NCBI GenBank assembly: GCA_013289335.1 | Contig: JABDAD010000005.1 | Span: forward strand, 1-40,160 | Reading direction: 5' to 3' | Origin: Alphaproteobacteria bacterium | GTDB lineage: Bacteria > Pseudomonadota > Alphaproteobacteria > Rickettsiales > Rickettsiaceae | Length of the DNA: 40,160 nucleotides | Shown: positions 1 through 8,012 of the stretch, in pieces | Numbering within the stretch: the first letter of the stretch is position 1 | How the letters are laid out: every line of letters begins with the position of its first letter | The notes under the pieces: model-generated | Database searches by the model: none | What the model saw: the letters and a program-made list of their open reading frames with translations, nothing else | What the model was told of the DNA's origin: nothing | Program-made: the position numbers and the translations under genes

Positions 1-356
1 CATGTATAGTATAGATTTTAATTTTTTTATTGGAAATAATATATTCAGAATAAAGTTCTTGCGCCTTTTTTAGTTTTTTTACTACTTGACACTTCCCCAA
101 ATTTTTCTTCTAATTCTTTTTTAACCTCATCTTCTGAAAGTTTCGACCAGCGATAAAGAGAATGATTTATCCGGGAAAACATTTCTCCACGTGCAGCTTT
201 GGTGAAAGTCAAACACAGTATAGATTCCGGGTTAATTCCTTCAAGCAGTAAATTTAGCACTCTATCTGTAAGGATTTTGGTTTTTCCAGTTCCTGCAGAT
301 GCGCTCACCCATGCCGAATAGCTTGGAGATTTAGCTTTAAAAATATCGTCTTTCAT
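1..356 (-). CDS. addA: AddA helicase-nuclease, N-terminal part, frameshifted and cut by window edge
   Basis: N-terminus of AddA, the helicase-nuclease subunit that works with AddB in recombinational repair of double-strand breaks. The first 103 codons hold the UvrD-type Walker A ASAGTGKT at about residues 19-26 and the following LCLTFTKAARGEM (motif Ia). The frame stops at 45-47, but the adjacent frame continues without a stop to the window edge and encodes SEYIISNKKIKIYTIH, ending in the TIH that opens the conserved TIHSF motif of AddA/UvrD. One surplus base near 45-55, beside short T/A runs, explains both. The ATG overlaps the stop of the upstream small protein (ATGA), so translation may be coupled. 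This is either a real frameshift, that is a decaying gene, or a base-calling error; the rest lies outside the window. Confidence 0.85.
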
Positions 357-538
357 TGATCATGTCTGTGAGGATCGTGTATCTCGCTCTGAATTGACCT
401 AACCCATGGATTTTTTTCTGTTTCTTGCGAATCTTTTATCTTTTTTTGCTCCTGAAATTCCTTATTTATTGCTCCGCTTGGTGGAGTAAGCTTGTCATCT
501 GATACAGTATGAAAACTATGCTGCATTTTTTTCCGCAA
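353..538 (-). CDS. Small hydrophilic protein, possibly the displaced C-terminus of the upstream gene
   Basis: A 61-codon frame opening with TTG, or with ATG at 526 for 57 codons. It is hydrophilic, rich in Gln, Lys and Glu, with no membrane segment and no family I recognise. It ends in a His/Asp-rich tail (IHDPHRHDQ) and its stop overlaps the addA start codon. It overlaps the end of the larger unknown gene by 23 bases at a run of seven A on the coding strand (526-532). With one A fewer, the upstream protein would read straight into this frame and give a single protein of about 315 residues. I see no convincing ribosome binding site of its own, which favours the fusion reading. Confidence 0.5.
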   Translation of the reverse strand: MRKKMQHSFHTVSDDKLTPPSGAINKEFQEQKKIKDSQETEKNPWVRSIQSEIHDPHRHDQ

Positions 539-1289
539 TACTCTTTATATCTTTTGCAATTTCTTCTTTATCTGATGTAACAGCTTGTGCATCTAATAAA
601 ATTGATTGTTCTAGAAGTAATTTATGTATCTCAAGCTCCTCAAGCTGGTGTCTTGAAAGATCGTCTGCCATTCTTAATGTTTTATCTTCTGGAACAAGTT
701 TACCAGATTTATCTAAAATTAATTTTACCTTAAATTGAGATACTTTTTTCATTGCTCTATCTTGCTCTGTCCCCTGCAAAACACGTGACTTATGAAGTAA
801 TCTACCTAGAGACAATATTGATTCGGGCTTAAATTTAGATTTTTCTTCATCTATCGATTTTTCCTTCTTTTGTTCTGCCTCGATAGCTTCTTTTAGTGAA
901 AGCGAAGAAAGATTTATTTCTTTAGCCCCTAACAAACATGTATAAAGATCATGGTCACTTTTTGTACTGATAGCATGTTTTTTATCAAATGGAACGTGAT
1001 CTTCTTCTGAAAGCTTCATTTCTTCTCTGTCAGACTTGTCATTAAGAGATGATATAAGCTGCTTGTTATTGGGAGCATAATCATGTATGAAGTCCCTTGT
1101 TATTCTAACAATGTAGGCAAGTTCCTCTCTAGACGAAGCGTAAGAAATACTTTTGATCAGAGATGTAATAAGGCCGGTCATATTGGCATAATGCGCTTTT
1201 TCCTGGTTATCTTTTTCCAGTGAAGAAGAGCTTGCCTGATCTGTAGAGCTTTCTAATATTTTTGACATAAAATTAGAATTTTTTTTCAT
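516..1289 (-). CDS. Hydrophilic protein of unknown function
   Basis: A 257-residue protein with no recognisable domain, signal peptide or membrane segment. It is highly charged (many Lys, Glu and Asp), Ser-rich near the N-terminus (SSTDQASSSSLEK) and probably largely helical, with coiled-coil-like stretches around residues 125-150 and 210-256. The start at 1289 is the first ATG after a TATAAT-like stretch; a second Met lies at residue 8. It ends in a run of seven A that may shift the frame into the next small ORF. It lies downstream of sixA on the same strand, 123 bases away, and upstream of addA. Charged, low-complexity proteins of this kind are common among candidate secreted effectors of Rickettsiales, but nothing in the sequence proves secretion. 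Confidence 0.7.
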   Translation of the reverse strand: MKKNSNFMSKILESSTDQASSSSLEKDNQEKAHYANMTGLITSLIKSISYASSREELAYIVRITRDFIHDYAPNNKQLISSLNDKSDREEMKLSEEDHVPFDKKHAISTKSDHDLYTCLLGAKEINLSSLSLKEAIEAEQKKEKSIDEEKSKFKPESILSLGRLLHKSRVLQGTEQDRAMKKVSQFKVKLILDKSGKLVPEDKTLRMADDLSRHQLEELEIHKLLLEQSILLDAQAVTSDKEEIAKDIKSIAEKNAA

Positions 1290-1412
1290 TATAACATATT
1301 ATTCTGTTCCATTAATTAAAAGATGAAAAAACACAACGTTTATGAAAGAAAATGTCTTTTTTGATACATTTAGGCACTGATACTGTGTTAAAGGTCAAGT
1401 ATTAGATGTGGA

Positions 1413-1889
1413 TTAAATATATCCATTATTTATCAATCTATTTGGCCAATATTCCGTCTCATATTCTAATCCTATAATCCTTGCCTCGTGCATATAAGAT
1501 CCTATTAGTTCACAATATCTATCGCATTTTTTGTTACATAACTCTGTAACTAAAGAGAAAATTGTGGGATTATGTCCAATCACTAACGCTTCTGATAAAT
1601 CACTGTCTATCATATGAACAATTATTTCTAAAATATCAGCAGTAGATCCTGAATAAATTTTCTCCAAATATTCTACCTTAACATTTGTATTGGATTCTAA
1701 AATATACGAACAGGTTTCTACAGTTCTTATCGAAGTCGAGCATAATATTAATTCAATGTTGCAATAAGTGGAAATAAATTTTGCCGCTTCTATAGCCTGT
1801 TCTTTTCCTTTATTACTTAGTACCCTGCTGAAATCATCAGTAATGATAGAAGATGCTTCGGCATGACGCATTAAGTATAATTTCTTCAT
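1413..1889 (-). CDS. sixA: SixA-like histidine phosphatase
   Basis: A 158-residue histidine phosphatase of the SixA type, the family that dephosphorylates phosphohistidine on signalling proteins such as HPt domains. The catalytic LMRHAEAS motif is at residues 6-13, with the nucleophilic His at 9; the second conserved block VIGHNPTI sits near residues 103-110, and a [10 protein letters not shown] segment supplies the conserved Arg after the first strand. Its length is normal for SixA. Its start overlaps the lysK stop (ATGA at 1886-1889), so the two are probably cotranscribed and translationally coupled. The substrate cannot be read from sequence: no histidine kinase or HPt gene is nearby. Confidence 0.85.
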   Translation of the reverse strand: MKKLYLMRHAEASSIITDDFSRVLSNKGKEQAIEAAKFISTYCNIELILCSTSIRTVETCSYILESNTNVKVEYLEKIYSGSTADILEIIVHMIDSDLSEALVIGHNPTIFSLVTELCNKKCDRYCELIGSYMHEARIIGLEYETEYWPNRLINNGYI

Positions 1890-3460
1890 TTTAATTTATT
1901 TTGAATTAAATTTATAGTTTCTTTAATCCCATAAAGCTTAATAAATGAACCAAGTCTTGGACCTTCTTCCTGTCCAAGCAATATCATATAAATTTCTTTA
2001 AAAAAATCTCTTAAGTTTGCATAATTTTCTTCTGTTCCTATTGCAAAAATAGTATTTTGGAGTTCTTCAGCTGTAACATTATAATCAATTTTTGATAGAA
2101 AATTTTCAATTTTACTTAGCATAATTTTTTGCTGCTCATTCGGTTGTAAATAAATTTTCTTTTGTTTTATAATGTCATTGTAATAATTGACAGCAAATCC
2201 GACTAAATCATCTAGGAAAGGAGCTGAGTTTGGTGTTGCTTCTGGCGCATATTTTGAAATAAAACCCCATAAAATCGCTTTATCATCTGGATTACAGACC
2301 GATGCTAGATTTAACAAAAGAATAAAAGAGAGACCATAATTTTCTATTTCAGGAACCTCACCATTATGAATATGATAAAGTGGGTTAGAGATTTTTTTAG
2401 TAAAATCTACCTCTAGATGATATTTTTTGTTAAATGTTATATATTCATCAACATTCTTAGGAATAACATCAAAATGAAGCCTTTTTGCTTTCGTTGGGGA
2501 TTGATACATAAATAGACTAAGGCTTTCAAGCGTTGCATATGTAAGCCATTCATCTATTGTGATACTATTTCCCTTGGATTTTGAAATTTTTTGTCCTTCT
2601 TCGTTTAAAAATAATTCATAAAAAAACTGTACAGGTGCTTTTCCTCCAAGAATTTCTGCTATTTTTGAGTAAAGTTCTGCGTTTGGCTTATGATCTTTTC
2701 CATACATTTCATAATCGACATCGAGCGCAGCCCACCTCATCCCAAAGTCTGGTTTCCATTGTAATTTACATTTACCTCCTGTAACTATTGTTTCAACTAA
2801 TTCTCCTGATTTATTTCTATATTCAATAGTTTTTTTATTTCTATTGATACTCTCGATTGGAACTTGCAGTACTTTTCCTGTTTCTGGGCAAATTGGCATG
2901 AATGGCGAATATGTCGCTCTTCTTTCATCTCTAAAAGTTGGAAGCATTAGATTCATTATTTCTTCATATTTGTCCATAACTTTCAGTAGCATTTCATCAA
3001 AATCACCTCTTTTATAGCATTCAGTAGAACTTCTAAATTCATAATCAAAACCAAATTTATCTAGAAAAGATTTGAGTTTTGCATTCATGTAGTGACCATA
3101 GCTTGCTGTTTCCATGAATGGGTCAGGCACAGAAGTAAGAGGCATGTCCAAATATTCTAATAACATTTCTTGCTTTGGAACATTAGTTGGTACTTTTCTA
3201 AGCCCATCCATATCATCAGAAAAACATATGAGTTTTGTTGGTATATCACTTAATTTCATAAATGCATTCCTTACCATGGTAGTTCTTGCAACTTCACCGA
3301 ATGTCCCAATGTGCGGAAGACCCGATGGTCCATACCCTGTTTCAAATAAAACATAACCTTTTTTTTTTGGTATAGTGTATTTTATGTGCTCTAAAATTCT
3401 AATTGCTTCTTCAAAAGGCCAAGCTCTTGAAGCTCTTGCTTGCTCAAAAAAATTTGTCAT
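1886..3460 (-). CDS. lysK: Class I lysyl-tRNA synthetase
   Basis: A 524-residue class I lysyl-tRNA synthetase that charges tRNA-Lys in the cytoplasm. The archaeal-type class I enzyme is also used by many alphaproteobacteria, including Rickettsiales, in place of class II LysS. The HIGH-like signature PHIGT is at residues 49-53 within [13 protein letters not shown], and the KMSKS-like loop KISKSKG at 291-297. A small Cys-containing block (CPETGK near 191) lies in the connective region. Length and architecture look complete. The ATG at 3460 has no obvious Shine-Dalgarno; it faces dsbB across an 85-base divergent spacer. The stop overlaps the sixA start. Confidence 0.97.
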   Translation of the reverse strand: MTNFFEQARASRAWPFEEAIRILEHIKYTIPKKKGYVLFETGYGPSGLPHIGTFGEVARTTMVRNAFMKLSDIPTKLICFSDDMDGLRKVPTNVPKQEMLLEYLDMPLTSVPDPFMETASYGHYMNAKLKSFLDKFGFDYEFRSSTECYKRGDFDEMLLKVMDKYEEIMNLMLPTFRDERRATYSPFMPICPETGKVLQVPIESINRNKKTIEYRNKSGELVETIVTGGKCKLQWKPDFGMRWAALDVDYEMYGKDHKPNAELYSKIAEILGGKAPVQFFYELFLNEEGQKISKSKGNSITIDEWLTYATLESLSLFMYQSPTKAKRLHFDVIPKNVDEYITFNKKYHLEVDFTKKISNPLYHIHNGEVPEIENYGLSFILLLNLASVCNPDDKAILWGFISKYAPEATPNSAPFLDDLVGFAVNYYNDIIKQKKIYLQPNEQQKIMLSKIENFLSKIDYNVTAEELQNTIFAIGTEENYANLRDFFKEIYMILLGQEEGPRLGSFIKLYGIKETINLIQNKLK

Positions 3461-3486
3461 GATATCATTTGCTTTGTTGTATTTTG

Positions 3487-3492
3487 TATAAT
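3487..3492 (+). promoter_or_regulatory. Candidate -10 box for dsbB
   Basis: A perfect TATAAT preceded by TTG lies in the 85-base divergent spacer between lysK and dsbB, which would give a 5' leader of about 47 bases for dsbB. I see no good -35 element, so support is modest. A palindromic TTGTACAA (3512-3519) lies downstream and could be a binding site. Confidence 0.3.
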
Positions 3493-3545
3493 ACCAATTT
3501 AATCTAAACTATTGTACAACGGAAAAATAATTTAAAATTAGTAAT

Positions 3546-4067
3546 ATGTCAATTTTCTATAATGCTTTTCTCAAGTACAAGTGGAAACTGGTATTTGCAA
3601 TATTTGTAATAATGAGTTCTTGTATTTTAATTTCAGCTTTATTTATAGATTATTATTTAGGTTTTGATTCTTGTGAATTATGTATATACGAAAGGATCCC
3701 ATATGTTGTAATTTTATTAACTAGCATTGCATCATATTTTGTAGTAAATCATAGATTCAGAACTTTTACGCTGTATATAATAGGCTTTACCATATTTATA
3801 GGGCTCAGTATTGCTATCTATCATACTGGTATTGAACTTAATTGGTGGAGTCCTACGACAAAATGCACACCACAAATAGTTATCAAAGATGATACAACAT
3901 ACGATGATTTTATGCATCAAATAAATGAGGCAAAAGTTGGAGATTGTACTAAAGCTGCGTTCAAGATTATGGGGCTTTCTCTCGCCGAGATAAATATTGT
4001 TGTAAATTTAATATTACTAATAATTATAGTGAAACTAATAAAATTTAATGCAAAAACCAAGGTTTAG
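3546..4067 (+). CDS. dsbB: DsbB-family disulfide bond formation protein
   Basis: A 173-residue inner-membrane protein of the DsbB family, which reoxidises periplasmic DsbA and passes electrons to quinone. Four hydrophobic segments are visible (about 15-35, 48-65, 73-92 and 148-166). The first periplasmic loop carries the redox pair CELC (about residues 42-45) and the second loop two further cysteines (KCTP and GDCTK), matching the DsbB four-Cys plan. Its 3' end overlaps coq7 by 20 bases, so the two form an operon; both deal with ubiquinone, one as electron acceptor and one in its synthesis. Its DsbA partner is not in the window. Confidence 0.88.
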   Translation: MSIFYNAFLKYKWKLVFAIFVIMSSCILISALFIDYYLGFDSCELCIYERIPYVVILLTSIASYFVVNHRFRTFTLYIIGFTIFIGLSIAIYHTGIELNWWSPTTKCTPQIVIKDDTTYDDFMHQINEAKVGDCTKAAFKIMGLSLAEINIVVNLILLIIIVKLIKFNAKTKV

Positions 4068-4584
4068 AAAAAATAAGTTAATAGAAGAGATGATCAGAGT
4101 AGACCATGCTGGTGAATATGGTGCAAGTAGGATCTATACCGGTCAGATAGATAAGATCTCTTCAAAAAACGAAAAAATAAAAATAAAATATATGTACGAG
4201 CAAGAACTTGTGCATCTAAGGTACTTTGAAGATAGAATGAGACAAAGAAGAATCAGACCCACATTACTTATGCCTCTCTGGCATGTATTTGGTTATATGC
4301 TCGGTTCATTTTCAGCTCGCCTTGGTTCAAAATCAGCGATGATATGTACAGAAGCGGTGGAAACTGTTATTGACGTTCATTACGAAAAACAAAAAGCTCT
4401 TTTGACAGTTTTTGGTATTGAACGCGAGATACTTAATTCAATAAGTAAATTTCAGCAAGAAGAATTAGAACATAAGGAAGTAGCATTAGATTATACTACA
4501 AATCTTACATTTAGAGATAAATTATTATTAAATTTTACTAAAGCAATATGTAAGGTAGCTATATTTATAAGTAAAAAGATCTAG
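4048..4584 (+). CDS. coq7: Coq7-type demethoxyubiquinone hydroxylase
   Basis: A 178-residue di-iron hydroxylase of the Coq7 family, responsible for the penultimate hydroxylation in ubiquinone synthesis (2-polyprenyl-3-methyl-6-methoxy-benzoquinone to the 5-hydroxy product). Carboxylate-bridged di-iron ligands fall in the expected pattern: E in RVDHAGEYGA near residue 19-25, the EQELVHLRYFE block near 52-62, ETVIDVHYE near 103-111 and EELEHKEVA near 137-145. Length fits the bacterial/mitochondrial short form. It starts inside the end of dsbB (20-base overlap), implying coexpression. A dispersed inverted-repeat element and tRNA-Phe follow. Confidence 0.94.
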   Translation: MQKPRFRKNKLIEEMIRVDHAGEYGASRIYTGQIDKISSKNEKIKIKYMYEQELVHLRYFEDRMRQRRIRPTLLMPLWHVFGYMLGSFSARLGSKSAMICTEAVETVIDVHYEKQKALLTVFGIEREILNSISKFQQEELEHKEVALDYTTNLTFRDKLLLNFTKAICKVAIFISKKI

Positions 4585-4641
4585 ACAATTGAATTAAGTT
4601 TATGTATAAAATCTACTCAGTTTTCAGATATCCGGTATTTA

Positions 4642-4747
4642 ATAGTGAATTTACTTGGATTAAGATACTAGACGCGCCGAGAGATACCTATAAGAAAATA
4701 GAAAAACGAGGAACAACGACGCAACTCAATTCAAGTTAATTCACTAT
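4642..4747. repeat. Dispersed element with terminal inverted repeats (copy E)
   Basis: A 106-base intergenic element between coq7 and tRNA-Phe. Its left end ATAGTGAATTTACTTGGA (4642-4659) matches the reverse complement of its right end (4731-4747) at all but two positions. Internal text (GATACTAGACG...GAGATACCTAT) aligns with the copy at 17033. It has no coding capacity and looks like a MITE-type or palindromic repeat unit. Members recur at 6345, 17033, 19323, 22491 and 29351. Confidence 0.7.
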
Positions 4748-4766
4748 AAAGGAAAATTGGGAAAAT

Positions 4767-4842
4767 GGCTCGGTAGCTCAGTTGGTAGAGCAAAGGACTG
4801 AAAATCCTTGTGTCGCCGGTTCGATCCCGGCCCTGGCCACCA
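4767..4842 (+). tRNA. tRNA-Phe (GAA) with encoded CCA
   Basis: A 76-base cloverleaf: D-stem GCTC/GAGC with AGTTGGTAGA loop, anticodon stem AAGGA/TCCTT around loop CTGAAAA (anticodon GAA, Phe), variable loop GTGTC, T-stem GCCGG/CCGGC with loop TTCGATC, discriminator A, and genomically encoded CCA at 4840-4842. The acceptor 5' strand reads GGCTCGG against 3' CCTGGCC, so pair 4-69 is U-G and pair 5-68 is a C-U mismatch; the other five pairs are Watson-Crick. The gene stands alone between a repeat element and the M23 peptidase promoter. Confidence 0.93.
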
Positions 4843-4879
4843 TCTTTGTAATAACTCTTCTAGAAAATCTTATTAATTT

Positions 4880-4888
4880 TGCTATAAT
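4880..4888 (+). promoter_or_regulatory. Extended -10 promoter of the M23 peptidase gene
   Basis: TGCTATAAT fits the extended -10 consensus TGnTATAAT exactly. It lies 38 bases after the tRNA-Phe gene and would start a transcript near 4895, too close for the TTG at 4903 to be translated efficiently but well placed for the ATG at 4957. The -35 region (TTCTAG) is weak, as allowed for extended -10 promoters. Confidence 0.55.
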
Positions 4889-4956
4889 ATAGAAAAAATA
4901 TCTTGCAGAAGCCAAAACAATTGTTTAGTTTTTTTATAGAAGAAAGTAATTGTGTA

Positions 4957-6315
4957 ATGAAAAACATATTATTGCCATACTATAAGGAAAATTCCTACAG
5001 CAAATACATCTCTAAAATTACGGGCATGTATTGTATTGGCATTCTGCTTTTCGTATTTATTACAATTGCATCCCTGTCCATAAGTAGTTATGTTGTAAAT
5101 AAGCTGGCTTTTGATTTTTATCCGAATGATTCAACTATTCTGAACTCAGATCAAACTACAGAATCAGAAAATCTAAATTTTACAGAAGTTATAGTAAAAA
5201 AGGGAGATACTCTCGGGAAGATATTTTCGAATCAACAGATGTCTTCATATGAAGCAACCTCTATTCTACAATCTATAAAAAAATCAAATATCAATATAAC
5301 ACTAAAGCCAGGACAGTTAATTACATTCGATTATAATGTATCTGATAAAGAATTAAGCGACGATGCTTTGAATGATTATCTCTTAAAAGAAGTTACCATT
5401 GAAGTAGATAAAGCACATAATATTGTTATTTCAAAACTTGATGGAAAGTTTGTTGTAAAAGATATTACAATTTCTCTAAAGAAAATGCTTGTTAAGTACA
5501 ATGTAGCTATTAATAATAGCTTTATAAAATCATTAACAAGCATAGGAATTAGTGCAGCTAATGTTCAAGAATTGGTTAATGCTTATAGTTATCAAGTTGA
5601 TTTCCAGAGAAGTATAAAATCTGGGGACACTATAAGTATTCTTACTGAAAAATTTTATAGTGAAGATGGTGAATTTGTTCGTGGAGGCAAGGTTGTGTAC
5701 TCTTCTTTAAATCTTTCGGGAAAGACTTATAATATATATTGGTATAAAGATCAGAAGTCTGGCAATGGACAATATTACTCAGAAAACGGGAAAAGTGTAA
5801 AAAGAAATCTTCTGAGAACGCCGATAAATGTTGCGAGAATTTCTTCAAACTTTGGAAATCGTCATCATCCTGTTTTAGGTTATACAAAGATGCACAAAGG
5901 TGTAGATTTTGCTGCTCCTAATGGTACCCCGATATACGCCGCAGGTGATGGTGTTATCACCGAAGCAGGTTATAGAGGTGCTTATGGAAATATCGTAAGG
6001 ATAAAACATAGTTCAAGTTTAGCAACAGCCTATGCTCATGCTAGTAAGTTTGCGAATAATATAAGACCAGGGACCAAAGTCAAACAGGGACAAGTCATAG
6101 CATATGTAGGATCCACAGGAAGAACCACAGGCTCTCATTGCCATTTTGAAGTTCTAATAAATGGCAAACATGTAAACCCAACTTCTGTACAAACTGTACC
6201 GGGGCAAGAACTGAAAAATGATGCTCTAAAATTATTTCATTCTCATAAGCAATATCTTCAAACACAATCAGAAAAAATTGCTCCAGGCACACCTATTGAA
6301 GTTTTTGAGTCCTAA
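4957..6315 (+). CDS. Membrane-anchored M23 family metallopeptidase
   Basis: A LytM/M23 zinc endopeptidase, probably cutting peptidoglycan peptide bridges in the periplasm. I start at ATG 4957 (452 residues) because the only upstream start is a TTG directly after the promoter. One N-terminal membrane anchor spans about residues 22-46. A LysM/OapA-like region follows (VKKGDTLGKIF near 80-90, LKPGQLITF near 116-124), then a linker and the C-terminal M23 domain from about 295. All zinc and catalytic residues are present: HKGVD (H313, D317), YAHA (H361) and HCHFE (H394, H396). It stands alone, with a tRNA upstream and a convergent unknown gene downstream. Its presence suggests that this bacterium keeps some peptidoglycan. 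Confidence 0.92.
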   Translation: MKNILLPYYKENSYSKYISKITGMYCIGILLFVFITIASLSISSYVVNKLAFDFYPNDSTILNSDQTTESENLNFTEVIVKKGDTLGKIFSNQQMSSYEATSILQSIKKSNINITLKPGQLITFDYNVSDKELSDDALNDYLLKEVTIEVDKAHNIVISKLDGKFVVKDITISLKKMLVKYNVAINNSFIKSLTSIGISAANVQELVNAYSYQVDFQRSIKSGDTISILTEKFYSEDGEFVRGGKVVYSSLNLSGKTYNIYWYKDQKSGNGQYYSENGKSVKRNLLRTPINVARISSNFGNRHHPVLGYTKMHKGVDFAAPNGTPIYAAGDGVITEAGYRGAYGNIVRIKHSSSLATAYAHASKFANNIRPGTKVKQGQVIAYVGSTGRTTGSHCHFEVLINGKHVNPTSVQTVPGQELKNDALKLFHSHKQYLQTQSEKIAPGTPIEVFES

Positions 6316-6344
6316 CTCTAAGAATAGATTTAGTACACTTAACA

Positions 6345-6461
6345 TTATCAGTCATCCCGCATTTAAGTGGGATCCATCTAAGAAAATGGACCCCTGCTTT
6401 CGCGGATAACTATAGTCAATTACTTTGAATACAGAACGTAATCCAAATTGAATAACTATAT
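6345..6461. repeat. Dispersed inverted-repeat element (copy A) with hairpin module
   Basis: Intergenic repeat between two convergent genes. Bases 6409-6432 (ACTATAGTCAATTACTTTGA and on) are the imperfect inverted complement of 6438-6461, with five bases between, forming a 50-base fold-back. To its left a 60-base module (6350-6409) holds the hairpin ATCCCGC-atttaa-GTGGGAT; its reverse complement aligns end to end with 19387-19446 inside copy B. The fold-backs lie between the 3' ends of two convergent genes and could also work as a terminator or mRNA stabiliser. Confidence 0.7.
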
Positions 6462-6474
6462 AATATTTTTTTTG

Positions 6475-7731
6475 TTATAAAAAAATCATAGTATCGCTAT
6501 TATAGAAAAATTCAGGGTTATGCAACTTTACATCAACCACTATACCGAGCATAGCTGGATTATCTAACACATCACTTGAATACAACACTTCATATGGACT
6601 AAATGTCTCATCTGAAAGTCTAGTAGAACTCATCGATGGCGACAATAAAAACGGAGTGGTGGCACCTAATTTTTCTCTTATTGATGGAGTCACACACCTG
6701 GACATAGCACTCGGTGTAGCAGAACTTGCCATGGAATAATAATCTGAAAGCTCATCTGCTGAAATCATTTTACGATGTCCTGGACTAGAAGAACGATCTC
6801 CACCATTTAGCAACAAATCTTCCAAAATTATATGATTAATAGCATCACCCCAATCAAATAGACCAGACTTATCACATTTCGTATCTGGAGAACTCGGTGG
6901 AGCTTTTGGCATTATAGGTTCATCACTTTCTCTTTCTTCAAACAGTAATTGTTTTTCACGCCAGCTATTCATTACCTTCTCCTCGTCAAGAGTTTTCAAT
7001 CCTATATTGTCATCATCCCAATCCAAGTTTATTTTCGATCGCTCTTTCATTTTCTCGTTCTCTTCTACAATTTTCGCATCCCAATCTTCGCTTATATCTT
7101 CTATTGTCCTAGAGCTTGCATGCTTGAAAAGTTCTGCATCAAATTCTTCAGGTATATAGCCCCAACTATCTACCTCTTCTTTAGATAATTTTACAGAAGC
7201 AAATGGCGTATCAGCTCGTTTCCTTGGCGCAGATGGAAATGATACATCAACAGTTTCTTCTGACTTTACATGCTCTGAAATATATGGTTCACTTCCAGTA
7301 TTAAACGCTAAACCAACAATAACAACAGAAGATGGATTACGTATATCGTAAAATTCTTCATCACTAGATGAAGAACTACGACGCACAGGAAAATCAACAT
7401 TCTTATCTTCATCACACAAAAATGGAGTACCCATACGTTCTCCTACCTTTGTCATCACAGAACCATAACGTGTCTCACCTGCTTGCTTAGGTTCTAGAGC
7501 AATAGCGATTACTCCTTCGGCAGACGTATCAGCACGCCCTCTTTCATAACCCGTAGCTGGGTATATACTTCCATTGATGCTGTAAACACTACCTTCCGTC
7601 TCAGTATCAATGTTTACAGGAGTTTTTACACTACTGTCAGCTACCTTTATAGCAGTAACTACAGTCTCTCCTGGTGTGTAAACTTTGTGATTATTTATGC
7701 AAGAAGTAAGAAATTTTCTTATTTTAGACAT
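6475..7731 (-). CDS. Ser/Thr-Pro-rich acidic protein, candidate secreted effector
   Basis: A 418-residue protein I do not recognise. The start at 7731 is fixed by a perfect AAGGAGG five bases upstream; an upstream in-frame ATG at 7767 lies in a palindrome and is less likely. It is soluble and acidic, with no membrane segment. The middle carries DWDAK, DWDDD and DWGDA, each in a charged helical stretch, and a poly-Ser patch RRSSSSSDEEF. The C-terminal third is crowded with S/T-P sites (SSPD, SSPG, ATPS, VTPS, TTPF, LSPS, FSPY), a pattern more usual in eukaryotic proteins or in effectors phosphorylated by host proline-directed kinases. That role is inference. It stands alone, downstream of gyrA on the same strand. 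Confidence 0.8.
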   Translation of the reverse strand: MSKIRKFLTSCINNHKVYTPGETVVTAIKVADSSVKTPVNIDTETEGSVYSINGSIYPATGYERGRADTSAEGVIAIALEPKQAGETRYGSVMTKVGERMGTPFLCDEDKNVDFPVRRSSSSSDEEFYDIRNPSSVVIVGLAFNTGSEPYISEHVKSEETVDVSFPSAPRKRADTPFASVKLSKEEVDSWGYIPEEFDAELFKHASSRTIEDISEDWDAKIVEENEKMKERSKINLDWDDDNIGLKTLDEEKVMNSWREKQLLFEERESDEPIMPKAPPSSPDTKCDKSGLFDWGDAINHIILEDLLLNGGDRSSSPGHRKMISADELSDYYSMASSATPSAMSRCVTPSIREKLGATTPFLLSPSMSSTRLSDETFSPYEVLYSSDVLDNPAMLGIVVDVKLHNPEFFYNSDTMIFL

Positions 7732-7747
7732 ATAACCTCCTTGTTTA

Positions 7748-7767
7748 ATGGTTAAGGACTTAACCAT
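7748..7767 (-). promoter_or_regulatory. Perfect 9-bp palindrome at the presumed mRNA 5' end
   Basis: ATGGTTAAG and CTTAACCAT flank a two-base centre, just upstream of the AAGGAGG of the Ser/Thr-Pro-rich gene. A weak -10 candidate (TACAAT on the minus strand, 7774-7779) would start transcription close to 7767, placing this hairpin at the very 5' end of the mRNA. It could be a stabilising 5' hairpin or a repressor operator. Confidence 0.45.
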
Positions 7768-8012
7768 CTTTTGATTGTACTGTAATCGCTAGAAAAGGCA
7801 CAGAAATTTCTTAGGAGATTAAGCTACTTATTTTACATTAATTAGCACAATTTTATTCTTATCAAGTAATAGATTATTCAAGCTATAGTTGATAGAATCT
7901 TATAAGAAAACGTACTTTTACAAATAAAGTGTTGTTGCATATTTACAATATTATATTAACGCACCTAGTAAGTTTGGTAATATATATTATAAAAATTACT
8001 TAGATTTATTCA

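Noticed and set aside
4903-4956. TTG start for the M23 peptidase
   Set aside because: It would begin about eight bases after the presumed transcription start without room for a ribosome binding site; ATG 4957 fits better.
7732-7767. Upstream ATG for the S/T-P-rich protein
   Set aside because: It lies within the palindrome at the mRNA end, while AAGGAGG is ideally placed for the ATG at 7731.
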